In this document: positions 26,219 to 34,176 of the stretch, one piece after another
Layout: every line of letters begins with the position of its first letter
How positions within the stretch are numbered: the stretch's first letter is position 1
Assembly (NCBI RefSeq): GCF_913055755.1
Contig: NZ_CAJXKH010000023.1
Location: 1 to 38,199 of the forward strand
Direction of reading: 5' to 3'
Source: an uncultured Microbulbifer sp.
GTDB lineage: Bacteria; Pseudomonadota; Gammaproteobacteria; Pseudomonadales; Cellvibrionaceae
DNA: 38,199 bases
Translations under genes and position numbers: made by a program
Notes under the pieces: generated by a model
What the model was told of the DNA's origin: nothing
Database searches by the model: none
The model's input: the letters and a program-made list of their open reading frames with translations, nothing else

Positions 26219-27696
26219 CGGCACCTCTGAAGAAACTGGCGCAGGTTACCCTGCAACATCACTTCGCCGACCTCGGCGACACCTTCGGCAGCAAACTGCC
26301 GCCAACCCCGCTGCAAAACCCGCAGCTGATTCATGTAAACCGCCAGGTGCTGGAAATGCTGGGTATCGACCCGGCAGAGGCGGGCAATCCCCGCTGGGCA
26401 GAACTCACCAGCGGCGCCACCCTGTTTGCTGGCAGCAAGCCCTTTGCGATGAAATACACAGGCCACCAGTTCGGCAGCTACAACCCCGACCTGGGCGATG
26501 GCCGTGCGCTACTGCTGGGCGAGATGGAGCACGACGGCAAGCGCTGGGACCTGCACCTGAAGGGCGCCGGCAAGACCCCCTACTCCCGTTTCGGTGACGG
26601 CCGCGCGGTACTGCGCTCCACCATTCGCGAATATATCGCCGGCGAGGCGCTGACCGCCCTCGGCATTCGCAGCACCCGCGCACTGAGTATCGTTGGTAGC
26701 GATGAGCCGGTGGCGCGGGAGCGCATGGAAACCGGCGCGGCGCTGATCCGGGTGGCGCGCAGCCATGTGCGCTTCGGCCATTTCGAGTACCTGTTCTATA
26801 CCCGCCGGCTTGAGGCGCAGCAGAAGCTCGTACGCTTTGTCTGCGCGCAATTCCTGCCGGAGGTTAAACAACTGGATATTGTCCAGCAGGCGGAGGCGCT
26901 ACTGCGCTTTACTGTGGCGCGCAGTGCGGAGCTGGCCGCGGGCTGGCAGTCGGTGGGTTTCGCCCACGGTGTGCTGAATACCGACAATATGTCGATCATC
27001 GGCGACACGTTTGACTTCGGGCCCTACGGTTTTCTCGACGATTACGAGCCGGGCTTTATCTGCAACCACTCGGACCACACCGGGCGCTATGCGTTTGACG
27101 CGCAACCGGGTGTGGTGCTGTGGAACCTAAACGCACTGGCCCACGCTTTTTCCGCGCTGCTGGACACGGAGACTCTGAAGGATTGCCTGGGGCAGTTTCA
27201 GCCGCTGTTGATTGACAGTTACGCGGAACGGATGCGGGCGAAGCTCGGGTTGGCAGTGGACGAGGAAGGTGACCAGCAGCTGTGTGCAGACCTGCTGCAA
27301 GTTCTGGAGGACGGCCGCGTGGATTACACGGCGTTTTTCCGCGCGCTGAGTCACTACTGCGGAGAGCGCCCGGCGACCAGGCTGGAAGCACTGGTGCCAC
27401 CCGGCCAGCATGAATCCCTGGGACAGTGGCTGAACCACTACGATCACCGTTTGCAGAAGGAATCGCGTTCGGCGGAGGAGCGGGGCAAGGCAATGCTCCG
27501 CACCAACCCGAAATTTATCTTGCGGAACTATCTGGCACAGAGGGTAATTGAGGCAGCCGAGCAGCAGGATTACCGCCCCCTGGAGGATATCCTATTTCTG
27601 CTGCAGAACCCGTTTGATGAACATCCCGAGTTTGACAGCTGGGCTGCGTTGCCGCCCGACTCCGGGAAACATTTGCCGATTAGCTGTTCTTCTTAG
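26215..27696 (+). CDS. selO: protein adenylyltransferase SelO (YdiU)
   Basis: 493-residue pseudokinase-fold enzyme that transfers AMP from ATP to protein hydroxyls; in E. coli it modifies redox-linked proteins. Seen here are GAGKTPYSRFGDGRAVLRSTIREYIAGEAL (about residues 118-147), the metal-binding GVLNTDNMSIIGDTFDFGPYGFLDDY (about 253-278) and the C-terminal ISCSS, whose cysteine aligns with the selenocysteine of eukaryotic SelO. The GTG start overlaps the ppx stop (GTGA), so translation is coupled to ppx. The frame is open upstream inside ppx, but that part shows no family similarity. Length matches the family. Confidence 0.94.
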   Translation: MTAPLKKLAQVTLQHHFADLGDTFGSKLPPTPLQNPQLIHVNRQVLEMLGIDPAEAGNPRWAELTSGATLFAGSKPFAMKYTGHQFGSYNPDLGDGRALLLGEMEHDGKRWDLHLKGAGKTPYSRFGDGRAVLRSTIREYIAGEALTALGIRSTRALSIVGSDEPVARERMETGAALIRVARSHVRFGHFEYLFYTRRLEAQQKLVRFVCAQFLPEVKQLDIVQQAEALLRFTVARSAELAAGWQSVGFAHGVLNTDNMSIIGDTFDFGPYGFLDDYEPGFICNHSDHTGRYAFDAQPGVVLWNLNALAHAFSALLDTETLKDCLGQFQPLLIDSYAERMRAKLGLAVDEEGDQQLCADLLQVLEDGRVDYTAFFRALSHYCGERPATRLEALVPPGQHESLGQWLNHYDHRLQKESRSAEERGKAMLRTNPKFILRNYLAQRVIEAAEQQDYRPLEDILFLLQNPFDEHPEFDSWAALPPDSGKHLPISCSS

Positions 27697-27749
27697 TTAC
27701 TGCTACTTTGTGGCCCCCCTTTAATGACCTTGAGTGGCGGCAAAGCACC

Positions 27750-27809
27750 GGGGATGTTTTAGAACAGCCCCCAGGGATGGGTTCACGGCGTGTCTCACAA
27801 GGCAGTACC
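27750..27809 (-). repeat. three-way-junction repeat, copy D (decayed)
   Basis: On the minus strand CGCCGTGAA (27790-27782), hairpin 1 CCCATCCCTGGG (27781-27770) and linker GGCT (27769-27766) match the core of copies A-C. One arm of hairpin 2 follows (27765-27756), then a loop-like ATCCCC. The partner arm of hairpin 2 and the 3' closing arm are missing; the 5' arm (27809-27791) has no complement nearby. It lies in the 174-bp gap between convergent selO and the xylanase gene. The rest of that gap contains short GC-rich inverted pieces but no gene. Confidence 0.75.
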
Positions 27810-27870
27810 CGGTAGCGGCACCGCCACCAAAATTCCTACGGAGCACCGGACAAGCTACGAAGTACTATAA

Positions 27871-29031
27871 CTATCCAGCCAGGTTCCCAGCCCGCAACCC
27901 CGCCACTGAGTAATAAGCCTTCTTCGGTACTCCCTCCCGATCAAACATCAACGGATAGTTGGTCCGCCCCACCACCGGCCAGTCATTCTTCCACGACTCC
28001 GCATCGGTAGTTCCCCACAGGGTAACCCGGCGAATCTTGTCCCGGTGTTTCAGGAACAGCTTGAACAGCGACTCGTAACGATACGCCAGCTGATCGGCAA
28101 TCTTTGCAGGCAACTTGTCACTGAAGGGATTGAGCTCATCGGAATACTCGAAGCTGGTAGAGATTTCCGCTCCCATATAGTCGTATGCCTTGGGCAACAC
28201 ATCCACGTCGAGCTCGGTGATATGGACATCGAGACCGGCCGCGGCGATGGCTTCAATGCTCGCTTCCAGCTCCACAATTGCCGGCTCGCTCAGGTGCACA
28301 TGGGCCTGCATTCCCACGCCCTGGATCGGCATGCCCTGCTTGCGGAATCTTTTGATCTGCGCCAGGGCAAAATCCCGCTTGGCGGGCAGGTGCATGCTGT
28401 AGTCGTTGTAGAGCAGCTCCGCCTTCGGGTCCACTTCGTGCGCCAGGTGGAACGCGCGGCGCAGGAAATCCTCGCCCAGGGCGTTGTACCAGTGGCTCTT
28501 GCGCCACTGGCCGTCGTCGGTGACCGCCTCGTTCACCACATCCCAGGCGTGCACCCGCCCGCGGTAGCGGCCCACCAGGGTGCGGATGTGATCTTCCATG
28601 GATTGCTGCACCACCGCCGCGGGCCGTTGCTTGCCGCTTTCGTCCACAAACACCTGCTCGGGTATCTGCGAGTGCCACACCAGGGTATGGCCGATGGTGT
28701 ACTTTTGTTCGCGCGCGCCGAAGTCGACGAAGTGATCCGCGCGCTGCCAGTCCCACACATCCGCCTGCGGGTGGACCTCCTCCCACTTCATCGCGTTTTC
28801 CGCGGTGATGGCGCTGAATTCCCGCGCCACCAGCTGTTCCAAACCGGAGTTGGCGCCGCGCAGGGTGCTGTTGGAGAGTGCGGTACCCACGGCAAAGTCC
28901 CGGGAGAACAGGTCTCCCAGGCCGGTCTTGAATGCCTGGCGCGCGGTGGCAGCCAGGGCCTGCGGGCCACCGGCTACCAGGGCCAGCCCGGCCCCCGCCG
29001 CGCGCAGGAATGCTCTTCTGTGAAGGTTCAT
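27871..29031 (-). CDS. GH10 endo-1,4-beta-xylanase, Tat signal
   Basis: 386-residue glycoside hydrolase family 10 enzyme that cleaves the xylan backbone with retention. The N-terminus MNLHRRAFLRAAGAGLALVAGGPQALA is a Tat-type signal (RR 5-6), so it is exported folded. The barrel has the acid/base glutamate in WDVVNEAV (E168) and the nucleophile in VHITELDVDV (E273). ENAMKWEEVHP, GHTLVWHSQIPEQVF and VTLWGTTDAESW are further family landmarks. It is a single catalytic domain with no carbohydrate-binding module, so a periplasmic enzyme acting on xylo-oligosaccharides is plausible. It diverges from the symporter gene; a palindrome at 29058-29081 lies just upstream of its start. Confidence 0.95.
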   Translation of the reverse strand: MNLHRRAFLRAAGAGLALVAGGPQALAATARQAFKTGLGDLFSRDFAVGTALSNSTLRGANSGLEQLVAREFSAITAENAMKWEEVHPQADVWDWQRADHFVDFGAREQKYTIGHTLVWHSQIPEQVFVDESGKQRPAAVVQQSMEDHIRTLVGRYRGRVHAWDVVNEAVTDDGQWRKSHWYNALGEDFLRRAFHLAHEVDPKAELLYNDYSMHLPAKRDFALAQIKRFRKQGMPIQGVGMQAHVHLSEPAIVELEASIEAIAAAGLDVHITELDVDVLPKAYDYMGAEISTSFEYSDELNPFSDKLPAKIADQLAYRYESLFKLFLKHRDKIRRVTLWGTTDAESWKNDWPVVGRTNYPLMFDREGVPKKAYYSVAGLRAGNLAG

Positions 29032-29057
29032 CGCTATTTGGCCTGTGGTTATTGATT

Positions 29058-29081
29058 ATTTGGGGACCTTATGGTCCAAAT
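29058..29081. promoter_or_regulatory. imperfect palindrome upstream of the xylanase gene
   Basis: GGACC-TTAT-GGTCC (29064-29077) is flanked by ATTTGG on the left and AAAT on the right. It reads as TTTGG(GG)ACC-TTAT-GGTCCAAA, symmetric apart from a 2-base insertion. It lies 27-50 bp before the xylanase ATG, next to a TTGTCA hexamer on the minus strand. It is a possible operator for a sugar regulator and does not match the other palindrome at 29184-29200. Confidence 0.4.
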
Positions 29082-29167
29082 GACAATCTTGATGATTCTG
29101 CAATCCCCCCGGCAAGTCAATAGCCCGCCCACCGCGGGATTGCAGCGGCGGCAAAAGACTGGACAGG

Positions 29168-29200
29168 TTTACCTGCCATCGATATAGTCATATAGACTAT
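29168..29200 (+). promoter_or_regulatory. promoter and overlapping operator for the xylo-oligosaccharide genes
   Basis: A -35 element TTTACC (29168-29173) and a -10 element TATAGA (29191-29196) are 17 bp apart. The perfect inverted repeat ATAGTC-ATATA-GACTAT (29184-29200) covers the -10, the position expected for a repressor site. The start of the symporter gene is about 90 bp downstream. The best local candidate for the regulator is the NUDIX-type protein at 32551-33228. This pairing is inference. Confidence 0.5.
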
Positions 29201-29291
29201 TACAAATAGTGCCGGGATTGCTGAGAATGGATTGCTGCGCGCCATCCGTCATATCAGTATCGCGATAACAATAATTAATGAGAGAAAACCC

Positions 29292-30665
29292 ATGTCTTCC
29301 ACGATCAGCGTACGGGAAAAGATCGGCTACGGCCTAGGGGATACCGCCAGCAACATCGTGTTCCAGGTGGTGATCAACTTCCTGCTGGTGTTCTACACCG
29401 ATGTTTTCGGCATTTCCGCCGCGGCGGCGGGTACCCTGTTGCTGGCAGTGCGTATTTTTGACGGCATTACCGACCCTCTGGTGGGCGGCATTGCCGACCG
29501 CACCCGCACCCGCTGGGGCCGCTACCGCCCCTACCTGCTGATCATGGCACTGCCCTATGCGGGCCTGGCGATACTGGCGTTCACCACCCCGGACCTGAGC
29601 GATAACGGCAAGCTGGTGTACGCCTACCTCACCTATACCCTGCTGATGACCGTGTACACCGCGATCAATATTCCCTACTCCGCCCTCGGCGGCGTGATCA
29701 GTGACGATACCACCGAGCGCGCCTCTATCCAGTCCTACCGCTTTGCCATGGCCATGGTGGGCGGGGCGCTGGTATCCGCCGGCACCTTGCCACTGGTGAA
29801 CCTGCTCGGCCAGGGGGACAAGGCTTTCGGCTACCAGATGGCCATGGCGGTGATGGCGGCAATCGCCGCGCTGTGTTTTTTCATCTGTTTCTGGTCCACC
29901 CGCGAGCGGGTACCGCCGGAACCCCGGGAGAACCTGGGCAAGAATTTTGCCGCGGACTTTTTCAACCTGTTCCGCAACAGCCAGTGGGCCGTCGTCGCCG
30001 CGGCCACTTTTTTCCTGCTGGTACTGGTGGCCATGCGCGGTGCGGTAACCCCTTTCTACGTCACCTATTACTTCCAGTCCGAGGACCTGGTGAGCATGTT
30101 CGTGACCCTGCCGATGCTGGCGGGGGTTGCCGGTGCCGTGAGCACCAACTTCCTCACCCGCAAAATCTGCAAGATGCGGTTGTTCAACTGGTCGATGATC
30201 GGTGTAGTGGTCACCCATGCCGCACTGTTGCCGCTGGGGCGTGACCAGGTGTACTTCGCCCTGGTGATGGCAATGGCCGCGAACTTCGTGCACATGATCG
30301 CCATCCCCCTGCTGTTCTCGATGATCCCGGACACCGTCGACTACTTCGCCAGCAAGGGGCATCCGAAAAAAATGGCCATGGCCTACTCCGGCCACCTGAT
30401 GGCACTGAAGCTGGGACTGGCGTTCGGTGGCGCCTGCGCCGGCTGGTTACTGGGCTACTTCGACTATGTGCCGAACGCGGAACAGAGCGAGCGCACCCTG
30501 AATGGCATCGTACTGATCTACGCCGCCGGGCCGGTGGTCTGCACCCTGATCACCATGGCGATCTTCCGTCGCTACCGCCTGAGCAATGACTTTATCGCTT
30601 CAGGCACCAGCGGCGCGCCCACCACAGCGCAGGCGAAAACCACAGCGGCGGCCACTTCCCATTGA
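29292..30665 (+). CDS. sugar/cation symporter, GPH (YicJ/XynP-type) family
   Basis: 457-residue inner-membrane protein with about 12 helices, of the glycoside-pentoside-hexuronide:cation symporter family. Landmarks are the N-terminal KIGYGLGDTASNIVFQVVINFLLVFYTDVFG, RIFDGITDPLVGGIADRTRTRWGRYRPY and SMIPDTVDYFASKGHPKKMAMAYSGHLMALKLGLAFGGA. Between xylanase and beta-xylosidase genes it most likely imports xylo-oligosaccharides or xylosides with Na+ or H+. The ATG at 29292 fits family N-termini; a longer frame from 29232 is not supported. The beta-xylosidase gene follows after 69 nt without a terminator, so they form an operon. Confidence 0.92.
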   Translation: MSSTISVREKIGYGLGDTASNIVFQVVINFLLVFYTDVFGISAAAAGTLLLAVRIFDGITDPLVGGIADRTRTRWGRYRPYLLIMALPYAGLAILAFTTPDLSDNGKLVYAYLTYTLLMTVYTAINIPYSALGGVISDDTTERASIQSYRFAMAMVGGALVSAGTLPLVNLLGQGDKAFGYQMAMAVMAAIAALCFFICFWSTRERVPPEPRENLGKNFAADFFNLFRNSQWAVVAAATFFLLVLVAMRGAVTPFYVTYYFQSEDLVSMFVTLPMLAGVAGAVSTNFLTRKICKMRLFNWSMIGVVVTHAALLPLGRDQVYFALVMAMAANFVHMIAIPLLFSMIPDTVDYFASKGHPKKMAMAYSGHLMALKLGLAFGGACAGWLLGYFDYVPNAEQSERTLNGIVLIYAAGPVVCTLITMAIFRRYRLSNDFIASGTSGAPTTAQAKTTAAATSH

Positions 30666-30734
30666 ACTCGAATCGAAACGTTCAATTAAGCAACTTCCAG
30701 CAAAAATTAGCAGAGCAATCGCAGTAAGGACGTA

Positions 30735-32339
30735 ATGAACAACCCCATTTTAAAAGGCTTCAATCCGGACCCCTCCATCGTGCGCGTGGGCGACGACTAT
30801 TACATCGCCACTTCCACCTTCGAGTGGTACCCCGGGGTACAGATTCATCACTCGAGGGACCTGGTGAACTGGCGTTTGGTATCGCGCCCGCTGAACCGCG
30901 AGGCGCTGCTGGATATGCGTGGCAACCCGGATTCCTGCGGCGTCTGGGCACCCTGCCTGTCCTACTGCGACGGCCAGTTCTATCTGGTGTATACCGATGT
31001 GAAGCGCTTTAACGGCAGCTTCAAGGATGCGCACAATTACCTGACCACCTGCGCCACCATCGACGGCGAGTGGAGCGACCCCATTTACATGAACAGCAGC
31101 GGTTTCGACCCGTCGCTGTTCCACGACGAAGACGGCCGCAAGTGGTTCACCAATATGGTGTGGGATCACCGCACCGGCAAAAATCCCTTCGGCGGTATTC
31201 TGCTGCAGGAATACGATCCCCTGGCGCAGACCCTGACCGGGCCGATCACCAATATCTTCCGCGGCACCGCGGCGGGCCTCACAGAGGCGCCGCACATCTA
31301 CCGTCGCAACGGCTATTACTATCTGCTCACCGCCGAGGGCGGCACCGGTTACGAACATCGCATGACCTTCGCCCGCGCGCGGAATATCGAGGGTCCATAC
31401 GCAGTGGACCCGGAGGGATATTTCCTCACCTCGGAGGAAAACCCTGAGCTGGTGCTGCAGCGGTCCGGCCACGGCGATATCGTGGAAACTCCGCAGGGAG
31501 AGATCTTTGCCGTGCACCTGTCGACCCGCCCGCTCCCCGACTGCAAGCGCAGCCCGCTGGGGCGCGAAACCGCGATACAGCGCGCGCACTGGAGCGATGA
31601 TGGCTGGCTGCGCTTGAGCCACGGCGGCAACCAGCCCAGCGCCACCCTGGACGCACCGGACCTGGCGCCGCACCCCTGGCCGCAACAACCTGCCCGGGAT
31701 GATTTCGACAGCAATACCCTGCCGATGCACTACCAGTGGCTGCGCACACCCTATCCGGAAAGTTTCTACAGTCTCGACGACCGCCCAGGGTACCTGCGTT
31801 TGTACGGCAAGCAGTCCATTGGCAGTCATTTCGATCAGGCGCTGATCGCGCGCCGCCAGCAGGCCTTCCGTTACACCGCCACTACCTGTGTCGAATTCGA
31901 GCCGGATAGCTTCCAGCAGCTGGCGGGGCTGGTGTGCTACTACAACGGGCAGAAATTCCACTACCTGTACATTTCCCACGACGAGGAACACGGCAAGCAC
32001 CTGGCGATCATGAGCCACAGCGATGGCGAGGTAACCGCGGTGGAGTTCCCCCTGGGCAATTATGGTTCCGGCAGCGAGAAGGTCATTGCCCTGCCCCGGA
32101 ACACGCCGGTTTACCTGCGCGCGGAAGTCAATTTTGCGCACCTGGTTTTCAGCTGGTCAACCGACGGCGAGAACTGGCAGGCGATGGATGTGGAACTGGA
32201 TTACAGCGTCGTCTCTGATGAAGCGGGACGAGGCGAGGGCGCAAGTTTTACCGGCGCCTTTGTGGGCATGGCGTGCCAGGATATTTCCGGTGCGAACTGC
32301 CCTGCCGATTTCGATTTCTTCGAGTATCTGGAGCAGTAA
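30735..32339 (+). CDS. GH43 beta-xylosidase, cytoplasmic
   Basis: 534-residue inverting glycoside hydrolase that releases xylose from imported xylo-oligosaccharides. The five-bladed propeller carries the base aspartate in NPDPSIVR (D12), the pKa-modulating aspartate in GFDPSLF (D125) and the acid glutamate in LTEAPHIYR (E184). The C-terminal half (about residue 325 onward, beginning RDDFDSNTLPMHYQWLRTP) is the beta-sandwich typical of XynB-type GH43 enzymes. There is no signal peptide, so it acts in the cytosol. A clear AAGGA ribosome site precedes the ATG. It is followed by the terminator at 32486-32517. Confidence 0.95.
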   Translation: MNNPILKGFNPDPSIVRVGDDYYIATSTFEWYPGVQIHHSRDLVNWRLVSRPLNREALLDMRGNPDSCGVWAPCLSYCDGQFYLVYTDVKRFNGSFKDAHNYLTTCATIDGEWSDPIYMNSSGFDPSLFHDEDGRKWFTNMVWDHRTGKNPFGGILLQEYDPLAQTLTGPITNIFRGTAAGLTEAPHIYRRNGYYYLLTAEGGTGYEHRMTFARARNIEGPYAVDPEGYFLTSEENPELVLQRSGHGDIVETPQGEIFAVHLSTRPLPDCKRSPLGRETAIQRAHWSDDGWLRLSHGGNQPSATLDAPDLAPHPWPQQPARDDFDSNTLPMHYQWLRTPYPESFYSLDDRPGYLRLYGKQSIGSHFDQALIARRQQAFRYTATTCVEFEPDSFQQLAGLVCYYNGQKFHYLYISHDEEHGKHLAIMSHSDGEVTAVEFPLGNYGSGSEKVIALPRNTPVYLRAEVNFAHLVFSWSTDGENWQAMDVELDYSVVSDEAGRGEGASFTGAFVGMACQDISGANCPADFDFFEYLEQ

Positions 32340-32485
32340 GGTGCAGTAGCGAAGTGATCGAAACCCGGGCTTCGGAACCACCAAGGTATCCGAAACCCCG
32401 GGAGTTTCTGAGAAGTTGTCTCAGTCCGAAGGTCCACCCGGTTTGCTTTCACCGGGCTGATCAAAGTCTCTCTCACATTGAGCTG

Positions 32486-32517
32486 GCCCGGTGGCATTTT
32501 TGCCCCGGGCTTTTTTT
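32486..32517 (+). terminator. intrinsic terminator of the symporter/xylosidase operon
   Basis: GCCCGG-T-GGC pairs with GCC-CCGGGC (9 bp with one bulged T) around a 6-nt loop and is followed by seven T residues. It lies about 150 nt after the beta-xylosidase stop. Confidence 0.88.
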
Positions 32518-32550
32518 GCACAAGTGCGCGCGCGGCATCCGCGCCCAGCG

Positions 32551-33228
32551 TCACACTTCGAATACGAAGCCCTGTTCGGTTAGCCTGTTGTACACCGCCA
32601 TGTCAAAGCGGTACAGGGTGGCCGCGCGGTAACTGACCCCCGACTGCTTTTCGTTGGTGGACACCAGCAGGTTCATCTTCATCATCTTGCGGCGAAAATT
32701 CGGTTTATCCAGGGTGATATCCAGGACCGCCTCGTATAACTTCTGCAATTCCAGCAGGGTGAATTTTTCCGGTAACAGGTTGAAGCCAATCGGCTCGTGA
32801 CGGACCTTGTGCTTGAGCCTGGCCAGCGCGGTCTGCAGGATTTCGTCGTGGTCGAAAATCAGCTGCGGCACGTCCCGTACCGACACCCAGCGCGCATCCA
32901 TTTCCGACTCGCCGGCGGCCAGCACGTGGGCGTCGGAGCGCACCAGCGCGAAAAATGCCACGGTGATGATGCGCTCCCCCGGGTGGCGCTCGAGTGCGCT
33001 GAACACGTGCAGTTGCTGCAGAAAAATATCCCGCAACCCGGTGCGGTTCTGCAGCACCCGACTGGCGGCCTGCTCCAGGGTTTCACCGCTCTTCAGCCAG
33101 TCTCCGGGCAGCCCCCAGCGGCCGCGGCTCTCGCCACTGCCGTGCTTGACGATGAGGACTTTCAGTTCGCCGTCGTCGAATCCGAATATGACGCTGTCGA
33201 CGGTGAGGGCGTGCTTGTGCGTATCCAT
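32551..33228 (-). CDS. NUDIX-fold transcriptional regulator, NrtR/AraR-like
   Basis: 225-residue protein with an N-terminal NUDIX domain (about residues 8-140) and a C-terminal winged-helix segment (LPEKFTLLELQKLYEAVLDITLDKPNFRRKMMKM, about 150-185). The NUDIX box (43-65) keeps E49, R57 and G64, but the catalytic positions of REUXEE are V58, N61 and R62, so hydrolysis is unlikely. This is the pattern of NrtR-type regulators and of related sugar regulators that sense pathway intermediates. It lies next to the xylan genes, convergent with the beta-xylosidase, so xylose or arabinose metabolism is the inferred target. NAD metabolism is the main alternative. Confidence 0.88.
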   Translation of the reverse strand: MDTHKHALTVDSVIFGFDDGELKVLIVKHGSGESRGRWGLPGDWLKSGETLEQAASRVLQNRTGLRDIFLQQLHVFSALERHPGERIITVAFFALVRSDAHVLAAGESEMDARWVSVRDVPQLIFDHDEILQTALARLKHKVRHEPIGFNLLPEKFTLLELQKLYEAVLDITLDKPNFRRKMMKMNLLVSTNEKQSGVSYRAATLYRFDMAVYNRLTEQGFVFEV

Positions 33229-33479
33229 TGTCTGCCAGTTATTGTGTCGTGTTTGGTGGCGGCAGCTTTTCTTGGTGCTGCTTTCTGTTGTGAACCGCTG
33301 CGCGATATTCGACGATTATCCCACAGCTGCCCGCCGCTCGCAGTGTCGGGTGGCAACCGGCGAATTCCGTACCACGCTGTCTTTTCCAGTCTGACTACAC
33401 TGAGTATGGAGTCTTCAGGCAGAAACTGACTGCATTAACTGATATGGTCATGCCTTATTTTACCGCGATGGACACTCTT

Positions 33480-33902
33480 ATGATGACGCTCAGGAAAACT
33501 CTGTTTACGGCCTTTGCTTGCCTGCTGTTCACCCAGTTCGCTTTCGCCGATGTGGTGGGCCGCTGGAAAACCATCGACGACGAATCCGGGCAGGCCAAAT
33601 CGATCGTGGAGATCTACGAAAAGGGCGGCAAATATTACGGCCGCGTGGTGGATCTGCTGATGAAGCCGGATGATACGTTGTGCGATGCCTGTCCGGGGGC
33701 GCGCAAGGGCCAGAAGATTGTTGGCATGGATATTATTACCAACATGGTGAAAACTGGCGATGTGTACGAGGGTGGTCAGATCCTCGACCCCACAAAGGGC
33801 AAGGTCTACGACTGCAAGATGTGGGTGGAAGGCGACAAGCTGATGGTACGCGGGTATCTCGGATTCTTTTACCGCACGCAGACCTGGTATCCGGCGAAAT
33901 AA
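33480..33902 (+). CDS. DUF2147 family exported protein
   Basis: About 140 residues with a signal peptide (MMTLRKTLFTAFACLLFTQFAFA) and a compact beta-rich domain: VVGRWKTIDDESGQAKSIVEIYEKGGKYYGRVVDL, a CDACPGARKGQKIVGM segment with two cysteines, and a C-terminal MVRGYLGFFYRTQTWYPAK. This is the DUF2147 pattern, a lipocalin-like small periplasmic protein of unknown role. Upstream in-frame ATGs at 33444 and 33468 exist; the chosen start puts basic residues directly before the hydrophobic core, but no start has a good ribosome site. It diverges from the NUDIX regulator. Confidence 0.82.
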   Translation: MMTLRKTLFTAFACLLFTQFAFADVVGRWKTIDDESGQAKSIVEIYEKGGKYYGRVVDLLMKPDDTLCDACPGARKGQKIVGMDIITNMVKTGDVYEGGQILDPTKGKVYDCKMWVEGDKLMVRGYLGFFYRTQTWYPAK

Positions 33903-33932
33903 TTGGTTCGGGCCGGTGGCAGTCCCTTAGAT

Positions 33933-34017
33933 GGTTCCGGGGTTGCCGATTAGGTGGTTCCGGGGTTGCCGATTAGGTGGTTTCGGGGTGGCCGATTAGA
34001 TGGTTCCGGGGCAGCCG
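33933..34017. repeat. 23-bp tandem repeat, 3.7 copies
   Basis: Units begin at 33933, 33956, 33979 and 34002 (the last is partial). The first two are identical (GGTTCCGGGG then TTGCCGATTAGGT), the third differs at three positions, and the last runs into the following hairpin. The units are directly adjacent with no spacers. The array lies in the 274-bp gap between convergent genes; I see no credible gene in the gap. Confidence 0.9.
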
Positions 34018-34109
34018 CCCTGGTGGCCCTGTGCTCCACAACCTCATCGGCAATCGTTCCGCACAGGGCCACCAGGGCGGCTTTCACTGCAATTTTTTTC
34101 GTTTTTTTT
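34013..34109 (+). terminator. 21-bp perfect hairpin with displaced T tracts
   Basis: Arms 34013-34033 and 34062-34082 are perfectly complementary over 21 bp around a 28-nt loop. T runs of seven (34093-34099) and eight (34102-34109) begin ten bases after the stem, further than in a classical terminator. The loop contains a degenerate inverted copy of the 23-bp tandem unit (CCTCATCGGCAATCG against CCTAATCGGCAACC). It could end the DUF2147 transcript, but its size suggests another origin. Confidence 0.6.
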
Positions 34110-34176
34110 ATACAGAGTTCGGTATTCAAAGTTAAGGGCCCTACCTGTGGCTACATTTCAAGAGCTCTGCCGCATC

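Noticed and set aside
33933..34017. CRISPR array
   Set aside because: The 23-bp units are directly adjacent with no spacers, and no cas genes are present.
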